A DNA stretch of 64,000 bases from Pseudomonadales bacterium (GTDB lineage Bacteria; Pseudomonadota; Gammaproteobacteria; Pseudomonadales; Pseudohongiellaceae): the NCBI GenBank assembly GCA_024234395.1, contig JACKOH010000002.1, positions 1,736,001-1,800,000 of the forward strand, written 5' to 3'. This document shows, piece by piece, positions 8,410-16,045 of the stretch; position 1 is the first letter of the stretch, and the number at the start of each line of letters is the position of its first letter. Made by a program: the position numbers and the translations under genes. The notes beneath the pieces were generated by a model. It had not been told where the DNA came from. It did not search any database and saw nothing but the letters and a program-made list of their open reading frames with translations.

Positions 8410-8787
8410 TTATTTGAGTGTGTAGAGATAGGCTCTGATGTGGCGGGCCTGCTGCGCGCTGATCCCGAGATCAGGCATGGCAGTTTCGGCATCCGTCTGG
8501 CGCGGATTGACCAGCCAGTTTTCCAGGTTTTCCGCTGTGTTGGGACGGCGGCCGGCGATATACGCTCGCCTGGCAAATGCCGTGAGCGGTGGTCCGACTA
8601 CACCGGAGGCACCGCGAATGCCGGGTATCGAATGACAGCTGCCACAGTCGAATCTGCTTATCAGTCGGGCTCCGAGCCGGGATTGAGGGTTAGCGGTGGA
8701 GGTGTCGCTGTTGTCCGGGGCCGCTGCTTCGGAACAGCCGGCCAGACCCAGTACCAGCACGACGCTGAGGAGATAACTTCGACTCAT
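8410..8787 (-). CDS. Lipoprotein monoheme cytochrome c
   Basis: The 125-residue protein has a lipoprotein signal with lipobox LAGC (Cys about residue 18), one heme site CGSCH near residue 50, and a likely distal Met ligand in AMPDLG. It resembles the cytochrome c module fused to subunit II next door, including the RRxYIAG and N-x-NLxNWxxxP patterns, which suggests duplication of that domain (inference). The start overlaps the upstream membrane-protein gene by 4 bp (ATGA), so they are translationally coupled. It probably sits on the periplasmic face of the membrane as an additional electron entry point to the oxidase. Confidence 0.88.
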   Translation of the reverse strand: MSRSYLLSVVLVLGLAGCSEAAAPDNSDTSTANPQSRLGARLISRFDCGSCHSIPGIRGASGVVGPPLTAFARRAYIAGRRPNTAENLENWLVNPRQTDAETAMPDLGISAQQARHIRAYLYTLK

Positions 8788-9167
8788 CGCATTGCCTCAC
8801 AAAGCGGCAATGTAAAGCCTGGCCAGGCTGCCCAGACGATGCCGAGCAGAAACGTGGCGCTGACGAAAATGCTGGCGAGTGCCAGGAATGCCGGCCGCGA
8901 AAGTCCCTGCAAACGATCCTGTCCATTCCTGGTATGGTAACGATACAGCTGGAATCCGATCACCAGTGCAGCCAGCGCGAAAAGCAGTGCGACGCCACTG
9001 ATGCCGATCTGCTGCCAACGCAATGAAGCCGCTACCTTGTCACGGGTGCACGCGTGGTCGAGTCTCAGCCAGCTTACTAGCAGTTGCAGCAGCCAGGCTG
9101 CGGGTGCCGCGAACAGGCTGTACCAGAGTGAATATCCGGGCTTTGGGTAGTGATTGCTGACAGTCAT
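8784..9167 (-). CDS. Small membrane protein of the oxidase cluster
   Basis: The 127-residue protein has three or four predicted membrane helices (about residues 14-33, 53-76, 92-115). It contains no cofactor motif beyond scattered His and Cys (RLDHACTR). I do not recognise a named family, but proteins of this size commonly accompany heme-copper oxidase genes as subunit IV-like or assembly factors. It lies 20 bp after subunit III and overlaps the next cytochrome gene by 4 bp, so it belongs to the same operon. Function is inferred from position only. Confidence 0.75.
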   Translation of the reverse strand: MTVSNHYPKPGYSLWYSLFAAPAAWLLQLLVSWLRLDHACTRDKVAASLRWQQIGISGVALLFALAALVIGFQLYRYHTRNGQDRLQGLSRPAFLALASIFVSATFLLGIVWAAWPGFTLPLCEAMR

Positions 9168-9187
9168 GATGCGTGATTACTCCCTGC

Positions 9188-9784
9188 TTAAAGGTGCGGC
9201 CACAAATACAGGAGAGCCACGATCACCACCCAGACCGCATCGACAAAATGCCAGTAGATGGCGACATTGTGCAGCGGACGGGGCATGGCGATACTGCTGA
9301 GATCAGGCAATGCCAGAACGTAGCCCAACATAGCCATGCCGGTTACCACGTGGGCGCCATGAATCGAAGTGATAGTGTAGAAAATTGAGCCATAGGCATT
9401 GGACGCCGGCGTCAGGCCGCTCAGGTGTTCCCGGAACTCATACACCTGCAGTCCCATGAAAACAGCACCCAACAACAGGGTGGCGACGACAGCGAGACGG
9501 GCCCGAGTCTCGTGTTCCTGTCTGCGCATCAGTTCCCCGAAGTGAAGTACCCCACTGCTGGACAGCAGCACGAGCAACATCAGCAGGGCGAGTCGATAGG
9601 GTGGGGCTTCTCCCGGGGGCCAGTCACTGTTCTGGAAGCTCAGGTAGAAATAGGTAAAGAACAGCATAACGAACAGGGCTGCCTCGGTGGAAATGAAAAG
9701 CCACATTGCCCAGGTGCCGCGCTCACGGTCAAACTCCAGCCCCGCGGGTGCATACCTGCCGGTATCGGTGAACGTGTTACTCAT
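9188..9784 (-). CDS. coxC: Cytochrome c oxidase subunit III
   Basis: The 198-residue protein is a five-helix subunit III of the short bacterial type: RGTWAMWLFISTEAALFVML at the start, QVYEFREHL in the middle and SIHGAHVVTGMAMLGY followed by the conserved YWHFVDAVWVVI near the C-terminus. It stabilises subunit I and takes part in proton uptake in this family. The start overlaps the end of the subunit I gene by 8 bp, indicating coupled translation. Confidence 0.94.
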   Translation of the reverse strand: MSNTFTDTGRYAPAGLEFDRERGTWAMWLFISTEAALFVMLFFTYFYLSFQNSDWPPGEAPPYRLALLMLLVLLSSSGVLHFGELMRRQEHETRARLAVVATLLLGAVFMGLQVYEFREHLSGLTPASNAYGSIFYTITSIHGAHVVTGMAMLGYVLALPDLSSIAMPRPLHNVAIYWHFVDAVWVVIVALLYLWPHL

Positions 9785-11735
9785 CGGGGCGTTCCTCCGG
9801 TTGTGGCCAGAGCCAGACGGCGGCAGTCAGCCCGGCGAGCAGCAGCATCGACAGCGACGGCCAGAGAGCCTTGAGCAGTAATGCTGTGCACAGCCCACCG
9901 AGAGCCAGAGCGGTTACCAGGGGCGCCACCGAGTCACGCGGCATGCGTGCGATGCCAAGAGGTCTGGCGTCCAGTGCAGTGGTAGTGAGGGTGTAACGAC
10001 TCTTGTCCAGGACGCGTGCGTTATCCGGGTCGTCCAGTTCGTCATGCCGGTCCCATAACGGGTGGCGGGAAGCGACCGTCGGAATATGCAGGTTGGCATA
10101 TACCGCGGGAGGGGAATCGGTGAGCCATTCCAGCGTATCCGCGTGCCAGGGATCGGGTCCCGCCATTGCTCCCCGACGGGACGAATAAAGAAAATTGATC
10201 AGACTAATGGCCAGGCCGGCGGCGAACAGAAACGCGCCAATGGTGACGGTAAGATTCAGGGTGCCCCAGCCCATAGCCTCACTGTAGACATAAATTCGCC
10301 GCGGCATTCCTGCCAGCCCCAGCAGGTGCATGGGAAAGAAGGCCACGTTGAAACCAACAAACATGGTCCAGAAGCTCCAGCGCCCGGCAGTCTCGTTCAT
10401 CATCCTGCCGGTCATTTTGGGAAGCCAGTAATAAAATGCGGCCATCACCGGAAACAGGTTGGCACCGACCAGAACATAATGCAGGTGCGAGACGACGAAA
10501 TAAGTGTCTGTCAGCTGCCAGTCGAAGGGAATCGCAGCAGTGACCACTCCGTTAAGTCCCCCCAAGATGAACGATGCAATAAATCCCAGTACAAACAACA
10601 TGCTGGTATTGATGACGGGCCAGGACCCCCACAAAGTTGCCAGCCAGGCAAATACCTGAACCGTGCTGAATATCGAAATGGTCATACTGGCGGCGCTGAA
10701 GATACTCATTGACAGCTGATCCATGCCGCTGGCGAACATGTGGTGAACCCACACACCAAATCCCACTACACCTGTCAGCACCGTCGCCAGAGCAACGTAG
10801 GTGTATCCCACGATAGGCCGGCGGCAGAACACCGGCAGGATTGTCGACACCATGCCGGTTGCCGGCAGGAATACGATGTAGACCCAGGGATGACCGAAGA
10901 ACCAGAATACATGCTGCCACAGCAGCGGTGAGCCTCCTTGCGAGGCGTTAAAAAAATGTGTACCCCAGTTTCGATCCAGAAGCAGGAACAGACAGGCTGC
11001 GGTCAAGGCCGGCAGGGCAAGAACAACGAGAACCGACGTCGTCATGGTGCTGTACATAAACAGGGGCATGCGGTCGATCGACATGCCGGGCGCCCGTAGA
11101 CGGAATATCGTGAGCAGAAAATTGATTGCGCCGGCGGTGGTGGAAACCGTTAAAAATATCAGCCCCAGAGCATAGAACTCCATCCCCATGTCTGGCGAAA
11201 AATCTTTGCCGGTGGCCGGCAGGTAAGCAAACCAGCCCGCTTCCGGCATCTGACCCACAAGGAATCCGCCGTAAAAAAATAGGCCCGAAAACAGAAAGGC
11301 CCAGTAACTGAAGGCATTGAGACGTGGTAAGGCCATATCCCGCGCTCCGAGCATCAGTGGTACCAGGTAGTTACCGAACCCGGCGAGAATCGGCGCGGCA
11401 TACCAGAAAATCATGGTAATGCCGTGCATGCTGAACAACTGGTTATAGGTCTCCGGTTTCAGTACGTCGAGGTCTGCGGCGCTCAATTGCAGACGCAACA
11501 GCAGCGCTTCGATGCCTCCGATAACCAGGAACATCACGGCGGTAACCAGATAACGTTTGCCGATTTTCTTGTGATCGATGGTGGCGAGTTCGCCCCAGAG
11601 CGAGGACGGTGTTTCCCACAGACTGGTTAGTCTGTTCTTTGCCGCGCCAAGATCTATTGTAGTCGGTTCAGTAATATCGATAACTCCTGGGCAGGGAGAG
11701 ACTGGTCGACGCCTGTAGGGCACTGGTATACGCAT
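9777..11735 (-). CDS. coxA: Heme-copper oxidase subunit I with altered proton-channel residues
   Basis: The 652-residue protein has the 12-helix oxidase core plus a C-terminal extension with two extra hydrophobic stretches. Heme and copper ligands are present: His104 (SMHG), His282 and Tyr286 (GHPWVY), His331-His332 (VHHMF), and His417/His419 (SHLHY). The D-channel entrance N-x10-D-x6-N is intact (Asn122, Asp133, Asn140). However, the Glu that normally follows HP (HPEVY) is Trp284, and the K-channel Lys (normally in PTGIKVF) is Gln360 in STVQVF. It reduces oxygen to water using electrons from subunit II. The start is uncertain because no good ribosome site precedes the ATG at 11735; it lies 131 bp after the HiPIP gene. 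Confidence 0.94.
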   Translation of the reverse strand: MRIPVPYRRRPVSPCPGVIDITEPTTIDLGAAKNRLTSLWETPSSLWGELATIDHKKIGKRYLVTAVMFLVIGGIEALLLRLQLSAADLDVLKPETYNQLFSMHGITMIFWYAAPILAGFGNYLVPLMLGARDMALPRLNAFSYWAFLFSGLFFYGGFLVGQMPEAGWFAYLPATGKDFSPDMGMEFYALGLIFLTVSTTAGAINFLLTIFRLRAPGMSIDRMPLFMYSTMTTSVLVVLALPALTAACLFLLLDRNWGTHFFNASQGGSPLLWQHVFWFFGHPWVYIVFLPATGMVSTILPVFCRRPIVGYTYVALATVLTGVVGFGVWVHHMFASGMDQLSMSIFSAASMTISIFSTVQVFAWLATLWGSWPVINTSMLFVLGFIASFILGGLNGVVTAAIPFDWQLTDTYFVVSHLHYVLVGANLFPVMAAFYYWLPKMTGRMMNETAGRWSFWTMFVGFNVAFFPMHLLGLAGMPRRIYVYSEAMGWGTLNLTVTIGAFLFAAGLAISLINFLYSSRRGAMAGPDPWHADTLEWLTDSPPAVYANLHIPTVASRHPLWDRHDELDDPDNARVLDKSRYTLTTTALDARPLGIARMPRDSVAPLVTALALGGLCTALLLKALWPSLSMLLLAGLTAAVWLWPQPEERPDE

Positions 11736-11866
11736 GTCTCATTCAGTCACCCAATCAGGGGCCTGTCCTTGCCGGATTGACAGTTCTGGTGACAGATTGC
11801 GCTCAGGTCATGGGCGAGTCCTTGCCCGGTAGGCGTCCCTGTATATTTACCTTCAGGGTCAATGCC

Positions 11867-12208
11867 TCATTGGGATCCGACCCAACTGTTGCACCAGCCG
11901 TCGGCATTGACTGCCTTTCCCGGGAACAGGTCACAGCCAGCCCATTGAGCACTGCTATCGGCGAAGAATCGACAGTTATGACAATAGGCCGAGTCATTGC
12001 TGCGGGACTCGGCAGATTCGGCATCATGCGTGTAGGAGAGCTCCCGGGCTTGTGGGTCGTCCTCCCGGAGATGTGGCAGCGCGTCCTGCTGGCGGCCCAG
12101 CGCCGCGCTGCTGGCAATCAGTGTTGTCACACCTGGCCAGGCCACCGTGCCAGTTGCGGCAAGTTTTAGCAACGAGCGTCGGCCTGTTGTTGCTTTATCT
12201 TTAGACAT
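11867..12208 (-). CDS. High-potential iron-sulfur protein (HiPIP)
   Basis: The 113-residue precursor has a twin-arginine signal (GRRSLLKLAATG, residues 9-20) and a C-terminal HiPIP domain with four cysteines at 76, 79, 92 and 106 in C-x2-C-x12-C-x13-C spacing, ending DGWCNSWV. HiPIPs carry a 4Fe-4S cluster and shuttle electrons in the periplasm; the Iro protein linked to iron oxidation in Acidithiobacillus is of this type. The ATG at 12208 is chosen because it begins the Tat signal and follows a strong AGGAGG; the frame extends 17 codons further upstream without support. It lies 10 bp after the Cyc2-like gene and before the oxidase genes, so it probably carries electrons between them. Confidence 0.93.
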   Translation of the reverse strand: MSKDKATTGRRSLLKLAATGTVAWPGVTTLIASSAALGRQQDALPHLREDDPQARELSYTHDAESAESRSNDSAYCHNCRFFADSSAQWAGCDLFPGKAVNADGWCNSWVGSQ

Positions 12209-12218
12209 GGTAATCCTC

Positions 12219-13664
12219 CTAGAAAGCGATGTCGGCAGTGAGCGAGTAGCGTGCACCATCGTCGAGTGCAGCTCTATTCAGCCCCCAGGACTGAAGGCGA
12301 TGGTATTCAAAACTGAGCAGGAAGTTTTCCGTTGGCTTGTAAGCGAGCCAGGCGCCCCATTGGGTCGAGGTGTCTATGTCGTACTTCACACCGGAGCGAT
12401 CGGTAAATTCAAAATCCTGAACACCATTGAGATAGGGCTTGAAGTACCAGGTATGATTCCAGCCAAACTGTGTCGCAAGGCTCCAGCTGTTTTTAGTGGT
12501 TCCGGCGCCGTCGTAATAGTCTTCATCATTGAATCCAAGCCGTCCGACAACTTCAAAACTCAGGTTGCCCCGGTCCTGCCCGCCCCAGCGAATTTCTGCA
12601 TCCACACTGGTGACATGGTCCATATCCTCTGCCAGGTAGGGGCAACCGTTGAGGATGAATTCCGGGTTTGAAGGGCAGGTTGTAGGGCGCGTGGCGCCGA
12701 CCCCGGAGATTCCGTCGGAATAATAAAAGTCGTGCTTGTCCTGCGGTACACTGATTCCGGTAACCAGAGGCATTGCGTCGTCCCCGTCGCGAAAGTACAG
12801 GTTGGCCCAAAGTTCATTGTAATTGGAATTCTGGAATGCATAGCCCACCATGCCGACGGCATTGGCGGCATCCCAGCCAGTGTTGGTGTCACCGGAATTG
12901 CCACCGAGCGCCCACACCCATCGGTCATCCATCCACCCGTATGCCATCAGGTTGGAAAAATTGGGATGCTGATACCCGCCGATTCCACCGCGATTTATTA
13001 CATCGGAAATCGCACCTACTGCCGGCCAGGGTCCAAACCCGAACAGGCTTCCGATCCCCTGGTTACTGAATGAAATCCCGTAAATATTTTCCTTGCTGTC
13101 CGGATTGATGATGTAACGAAAGTCGTGTTCTTCGTAACTGGCATTGCTGATCGTCCATTCGTCGTTGGTACTGCTGGATGGAATAATATAGATCTCAGTC
13201 CAGACGCCAAAATGGTCACCGATGGAGCCAATGAACGGGAATACGGCAAAGCGCGAAGTGGGATTGGAATTCTCTTCACCCCAATCGCCTTCATTGGGTC
13301 CGGCCGGTGGCTTGACGTTACTGATGGCGCTCCATTGAAAGCGGCCACTCCACTGCACCGGGTTGAGTTCCAGGTATTCACCCTGATCCTCCGGTCCGCC
13401 CGCCTCTATATCCGGTACCTGAACGGAAGGAAGCCTATAGCCCAGAGCATTAAATTTCTTGCCACTGAAGGTGAAATTAGGTGTTGCTGCGCCATGGGAA
13501 GTGTGGCATTGATTACAGGTCATGCCGGTTTGACGGGCAAAGCCCGGTACCGCGCCGACCTGGCTGCTGGCCAACAGCATTAGCAAAGTAATCGCCAGGC
13601 AAGATTTCCGCTGTAGGGAATGGCGCTGTTCCAGAATTGATTTTAGTGTCTGTAAATAGTGCAT
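12219..13664 (-). CDS. Cyc2-like outer-membrane cytochrome c-porin fusion
   Basis: The 481-residue protein has a signal peptide (to about residue 38), an N-terminal heme segment with FARQTGMTCNQCH (heme Cys50 and Cys53, His54), and then about 400 residues of alternating beta-strand sequence ending in Phe (LTADIAF), as in outer-membrane barrels. The A-R-Q-T-G-M-x-C-x2-C-H signature directly before a barrel is the hallmark of Cyc2, the fused cytochrome-porin of iron oxidisers, usually 400-550 residues. It would accept electrons from an external donor through the outer membrane. A GGGAGAG site precedes the ATG. It lies between a cytochrome c gene (100 bp upstream) and a HiPIP gene (10 bp downstream). 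Cyc2 homologues also occur in bacteria not shown to oxidise iron, so the donor is open. Confidence 0.85.
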   Translation of the reverse strand: MHYLQTLKSILEQRHSLQRKSCLAITLLMLLASSQVGAVPGFARQTGMTCNQCHTSHGAATPNFTFSGKKFNALGYRLPSVQVPDIEAGGPEDQGEYLELNPVQWSGRFQWSAISNVKPPAGPNEGDWGEENSNPTSRFAVFPFIGSIGDHFGVWTEIYIIPSSSTNDEWTISNASYEEHDFRYIINPDSKENIYGISFSNQGIGSLFGFGPWPAVGAISDVINRGGIGGYQHPNFSNLMAYGWMDDRWVWALGGNSGDTNTGWDAANAVGMVGYAFQNSNYNELWANLYFRDGDDAMPLVTGISVPQDKHDFYYSDGISGVGATRPTTCPSNPEFILNGCPYLAEDMDHVTSVDAEIRWGGQDRGNLSFEVVGRLGFNDEDYYDGAGTTKNSWSLATQFGWNHTWYFKPYLNGVQDFEFTDRSGVKYDIDTSTQWGAWLAYKPTENFLLSFEYHRLQSWGLNRAALDDGARYSLTADIAF

Positions 13665-13764
13665 ATTCGCTCTCCCGACCTGGATGCTGGTCTGGTAATT
13701 AAATTGACGAACCGTGAAGAAATATTCATTAAAATAACTGATCGGTTCGCAGGTCTGTGAAGTT

Positions 13765-14148
13765 TTACTCTTGCAGTTGTTCCTTGAGATAGGCCGCCAG
13801 TTCCCTGACCTTGCCTCCTCTCAGATAATCAAAGGGCGGCATTCCAGAGTAATCCGGCTCGCTTTTGCTGCTTCCCAGTACACCATTCTGGATCACAGCG
13901 CTGATGGCGCCGATTGGGGCTTGCCGTATAAAATCGTTGCCGGCCAGTGGAATACCGAATGGATAGAACCCGCCCCCTTCCTCTCCATGGCAGGTGGCGC
14001 AGTGCTGTTGATAAAGCCACGGGCCATCAAAATCGGCTTCCTCCTGTCCCATCGACGGCCCGGATATCAGTAACGCGCAGAGCAGCAATATGGTTCTGCG
14101 GATATTGGCCACCGCAGACAGTCGTACAAAAAATCTGGAAACATCCAT
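13765..14148 (-). CDS. Periplasmic monoheme cytochrome c
   Basis: The 127-residue protein has a signal peptide (hydrophobic core about residues 18-30, ending PSMGQ), one heme site CATCH at 50-54, and a class I cytochrome layout with a likely Met ligand in SGMPPF and a C-terminal helix (VRELAAYLKEQL). It is the first gene of the cluster, read before the Cyc2-like gene, and would be the first periplasmic electron acceptor, as Cyc1 is in Acidithiobacillus (analogy by position). A good AGGAGG lies upstream of the ATG. The promoter should be within 14149-14574. Confidence 0.92.
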   Translation of the reverse strand: MDVSRFFVRLSAVANIRRTILLLCALLISGPSMGQEEADFDGPWLYQQHCATCHGEEGGGFYPFGIPLAGNDFIRQAPIGAISAVIQNGVLGSSKSEPDYSGMPPFDYLRGGKVRELAAYLKEQLQE

Positions 14149-14574
14149 AAGAAACCTCCTGAGAATGCACCCTTTGGCGAATTGAATTGGCAGGGCGTTA
14201 TACGGATCCCGTTCTGTATTTTGGTGAGATCACTCTTCACCAGCGGCGCCTCTCAGCAATAGTTCACTGAGTTTGAAAAAAGTTTTCAAACATTTCCCTA
14301 ACGAGAGATTCCATAGAAGCAACCGACCTTGACTCCGGTCTGACTTGATCCTGCGCTTCCATAGGAATGCTCCGCAACAGGGAAAGATAGAAACCGGATT
14401 TATGTGGAGCAACTGACCCGGTTGCAACGGAATGGCAAAAGATTTAATTTGCAAGCCGAGGTTAATTAAGATTCTAATGATGTCGCACGGCGCGCTTCGC
14501 GACACGGAGACAGCTGTGATAGCGGCGATGGCGATGGCGATGGCGATGGCGATAAAGAATGACAGGAGGCTGAT
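14149..14574. other. Intergenic region upstream of the respiratory cluster
   Basis: These 426 bp separate the cytochrome c gene (minus strand) from the CBS protein gene (plus strand), so both promoters must lie here. I see no convincing coding frame. A TATAAC (14197-14202, minus strand) about 50 bp before the cytochrome start is a weak -10 candidate without a clear -35. The right end holds a hexamer repeat described separately. Confidence 0.5.
14524..14553. repeat. Hexanucleotide repeat (GGCGAT)x5
   Basis: Five perfect copies of GGCGAT lie directly upstream of the ribosome site of the CBS-domain gene, 21 bp before its start codon. Copy-number change would alter promoter-to-ribosome-site spacing in steps of six bases without touching the reading frame. 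Confidence 0.9.
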
Positions 14575-15006
14575 TTGAAAATTAAAGATGCGATGACTGA
14601 GGATGTAACGCTGTTGGCTCCAGATTCCACTCTGCAGGATGCAGCACTACGCATGGGAGAGCTGGATTGTGGATTTCTGCCGGTTCATGACGGAGAGGCA
14701 AACCGCCTGATCGGGGTTATTACTGATCGTGATGTGGTAATCCGTGCCGTTGCCCAGGGCTGTGATCCGAAAGCGACGAAAATAGACAGCTTGATCACCG
14801 ACAAGGTTCTGTACTGCTATGCTGAAGACAGCCTTGAAGAGGCCTCCGCCAGCATGCGAGACCAGGGAGTATATCGGCTTATCGTGTTGGACAATTCCGA
14901 GAACAAGCAGCTTTGCGGGATTATTTCTCTGGGTGACGTGCTGCGCCATGGCGAAACCGGGCTGGCGGCTTCCGCTGCCGAAGCCATCACCAGCAAGGCA
15001 GCTTAA
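14575..15006 (+). CDS. CBS-domain protein
   Basis: The 143-residue soluble protein consists of a tandem CBS pair: the first (KIKDAMTEDVTLLAPDSTLQ onward, with GVITDRDVVIRAVAQG) and the second (DKVLYCYAEDSLEEASASM, with GIISLGDVLRHGE). Such Bateman modules bind adenosyl ligands and act as sensors, often in stress responses. The start is a TTG at 14575, supported by AGGAGG seven bases upstream and by the family's usual N-terminus. Its partner is unknown. Confidence 0.88.
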   Translation: MKIKDAMTEDVTLLAPDSTLQDAALRMGELDCGFLPVHDGEANRLIGVITDRDVVIRAVAQGCDPKATKIDSLITDKVLYCYAEDSLEEASASMRDQGVYRLIVLDNSENKQLCGIISLGDVLRHGETGLAASAAEAITSKAA

Positions 15007-15046
15007 CAGGCTGCCGATTGTGAATCGGAATTTCAGATAGGCTGCC

Positions 15047-15943
15047 ATGACTGACCTGATTGCAACCGTACTGGGCGGCACCGGCTTCCTGGGGAAGCGG
15101 GTTGTGGCAGCATTGGCCAGGCACGGCTATGCTGTGAGAGTGGCATCGCGGCGGCCCTCTATCGATCAATTCGCGGCCCCTCAGGATCGGCTGCGGCCGC
15201 TGATTGTGGATATCTGCGATGAGCAGGCAGTACGCGCTGCCGTGACTGGTAGTGAAATTGTTGTCAATGCAGTTTCACTGTACGAGGAAGCCGGCGATCT
15301 TACATTCGAAGCGATTCACGTTGTGGGAGCGGCCCGGGTGGCGCGCCAGTGCCGAGAGGAGGGAGTCAGCGTGCTTGTTCAGCTTTCCGGGATAGGTGTC
15401 GATGGACATTCCCCTTCCCGGTACATCAGCGCCAGGGCCCGGGGCGAAGCCGCCGTGCGCGATGAACTTGCGACAGCGATACTCCTCCGCCCGGCGGTTA
15501 TGTTCGGGCCGGACGATACCTTCCTGCATGGTATTGAGCAGGCCACTCGGTTGCCGGTGATTCCCCTGTTCGGTCGTGGCGATACGCGTCTGCAACCGGC
15601 GTATGTGCACGACGTGGCGATGGCCATTGTCAGAATCGCCCAGCGACAATACCACGGTGAAGTCTTTGAGCTGGGTGGTGCGGAAACGCTGACTTACCGC
15701 CAATTGGTTGAGGCCGTCTGCGAACAGGCCGGACGCCGGCGCTGGCTGCTGCCGTTTCCGTTCGCGCTGTGGAAGCCGCTGGTGCACATCATGTCGTTAT
15801 TACCGGATCCACCTATGACTATCGACCAGCTTTATCTGTTGTCGACAGACAATGTGGCAACCGGCAACGTGAAGACATTTCAAGATCTGTCTCTCCAGCC
15901 GGGTGCGGTGACCGATCTCATCGGCGATTGCCTCGGTCTTTAA
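15047..15943 (+). CDS. NAD(P)-binding SDR protein, NDUFA9-like
   Basis: The 298-residue protein starts with a Rossmann dinucleotide-binding strand and loop (VLGGTGFLGKRVV, residues 7-19) and follows the atypical SDR pattern of NDUFA9/complex I 39-kDa-like proteins: VNAVSLYEEAG, then QLSGIGVDGHSPSRYISARA with the Tyr-x3-Lys replaced by Tyr-x3-Arg-like sequence, and ILLRPAVMFGPDDTFL. These proteins bind NAD(P)H but are often not enzymes. It begins 40 bp after the CBS gene and may share its transcript. Specific role unknown. Confidence 0.85.
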   Translation: MTDLIATVLGGTGFLGKRVVAALARHGYAVRVASRRPSIDQFAAPQDRLRPLIVDICDEQAVRAAVTGSEIVVNAVSLYEEAGDLTFEAIHVVGAARVARQCREEGVSVLVQLSGIGVDGHSPSRYISARARGEAAVRDELATAILLRPAVMFGPDDTFLHGIEQATRLPVIPLFGRGDTRLQPAYVHDVAMAIVRIAQRQYHGEVFELGGAETLTYRQLVEAVCEQAGRRRWLLPFPFALWKPLVHIMSLLPDPPMTIDQLYLLSTDNVATGNVKTFQDLSLQPGAVTDLIGDCLGL

Positions 15944-16045
15944 GCGGTGTGCGCGTGGCAGCCGGAGGAAGTGATCAGCAGCGTGGCATCGTCTGGCTGG
16001 ACACGAAGGGCAACAGACAGACCGCTTAGAAGCTTTTGAACTGCT

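Noticed and set aside
14230..14505. A 91-codon minus-strand frame in the spacer before the cytochrome cluster
   Set aside because: It has no ribosome site, no recognisable motif and an unlikely composition; treated as noncoding.
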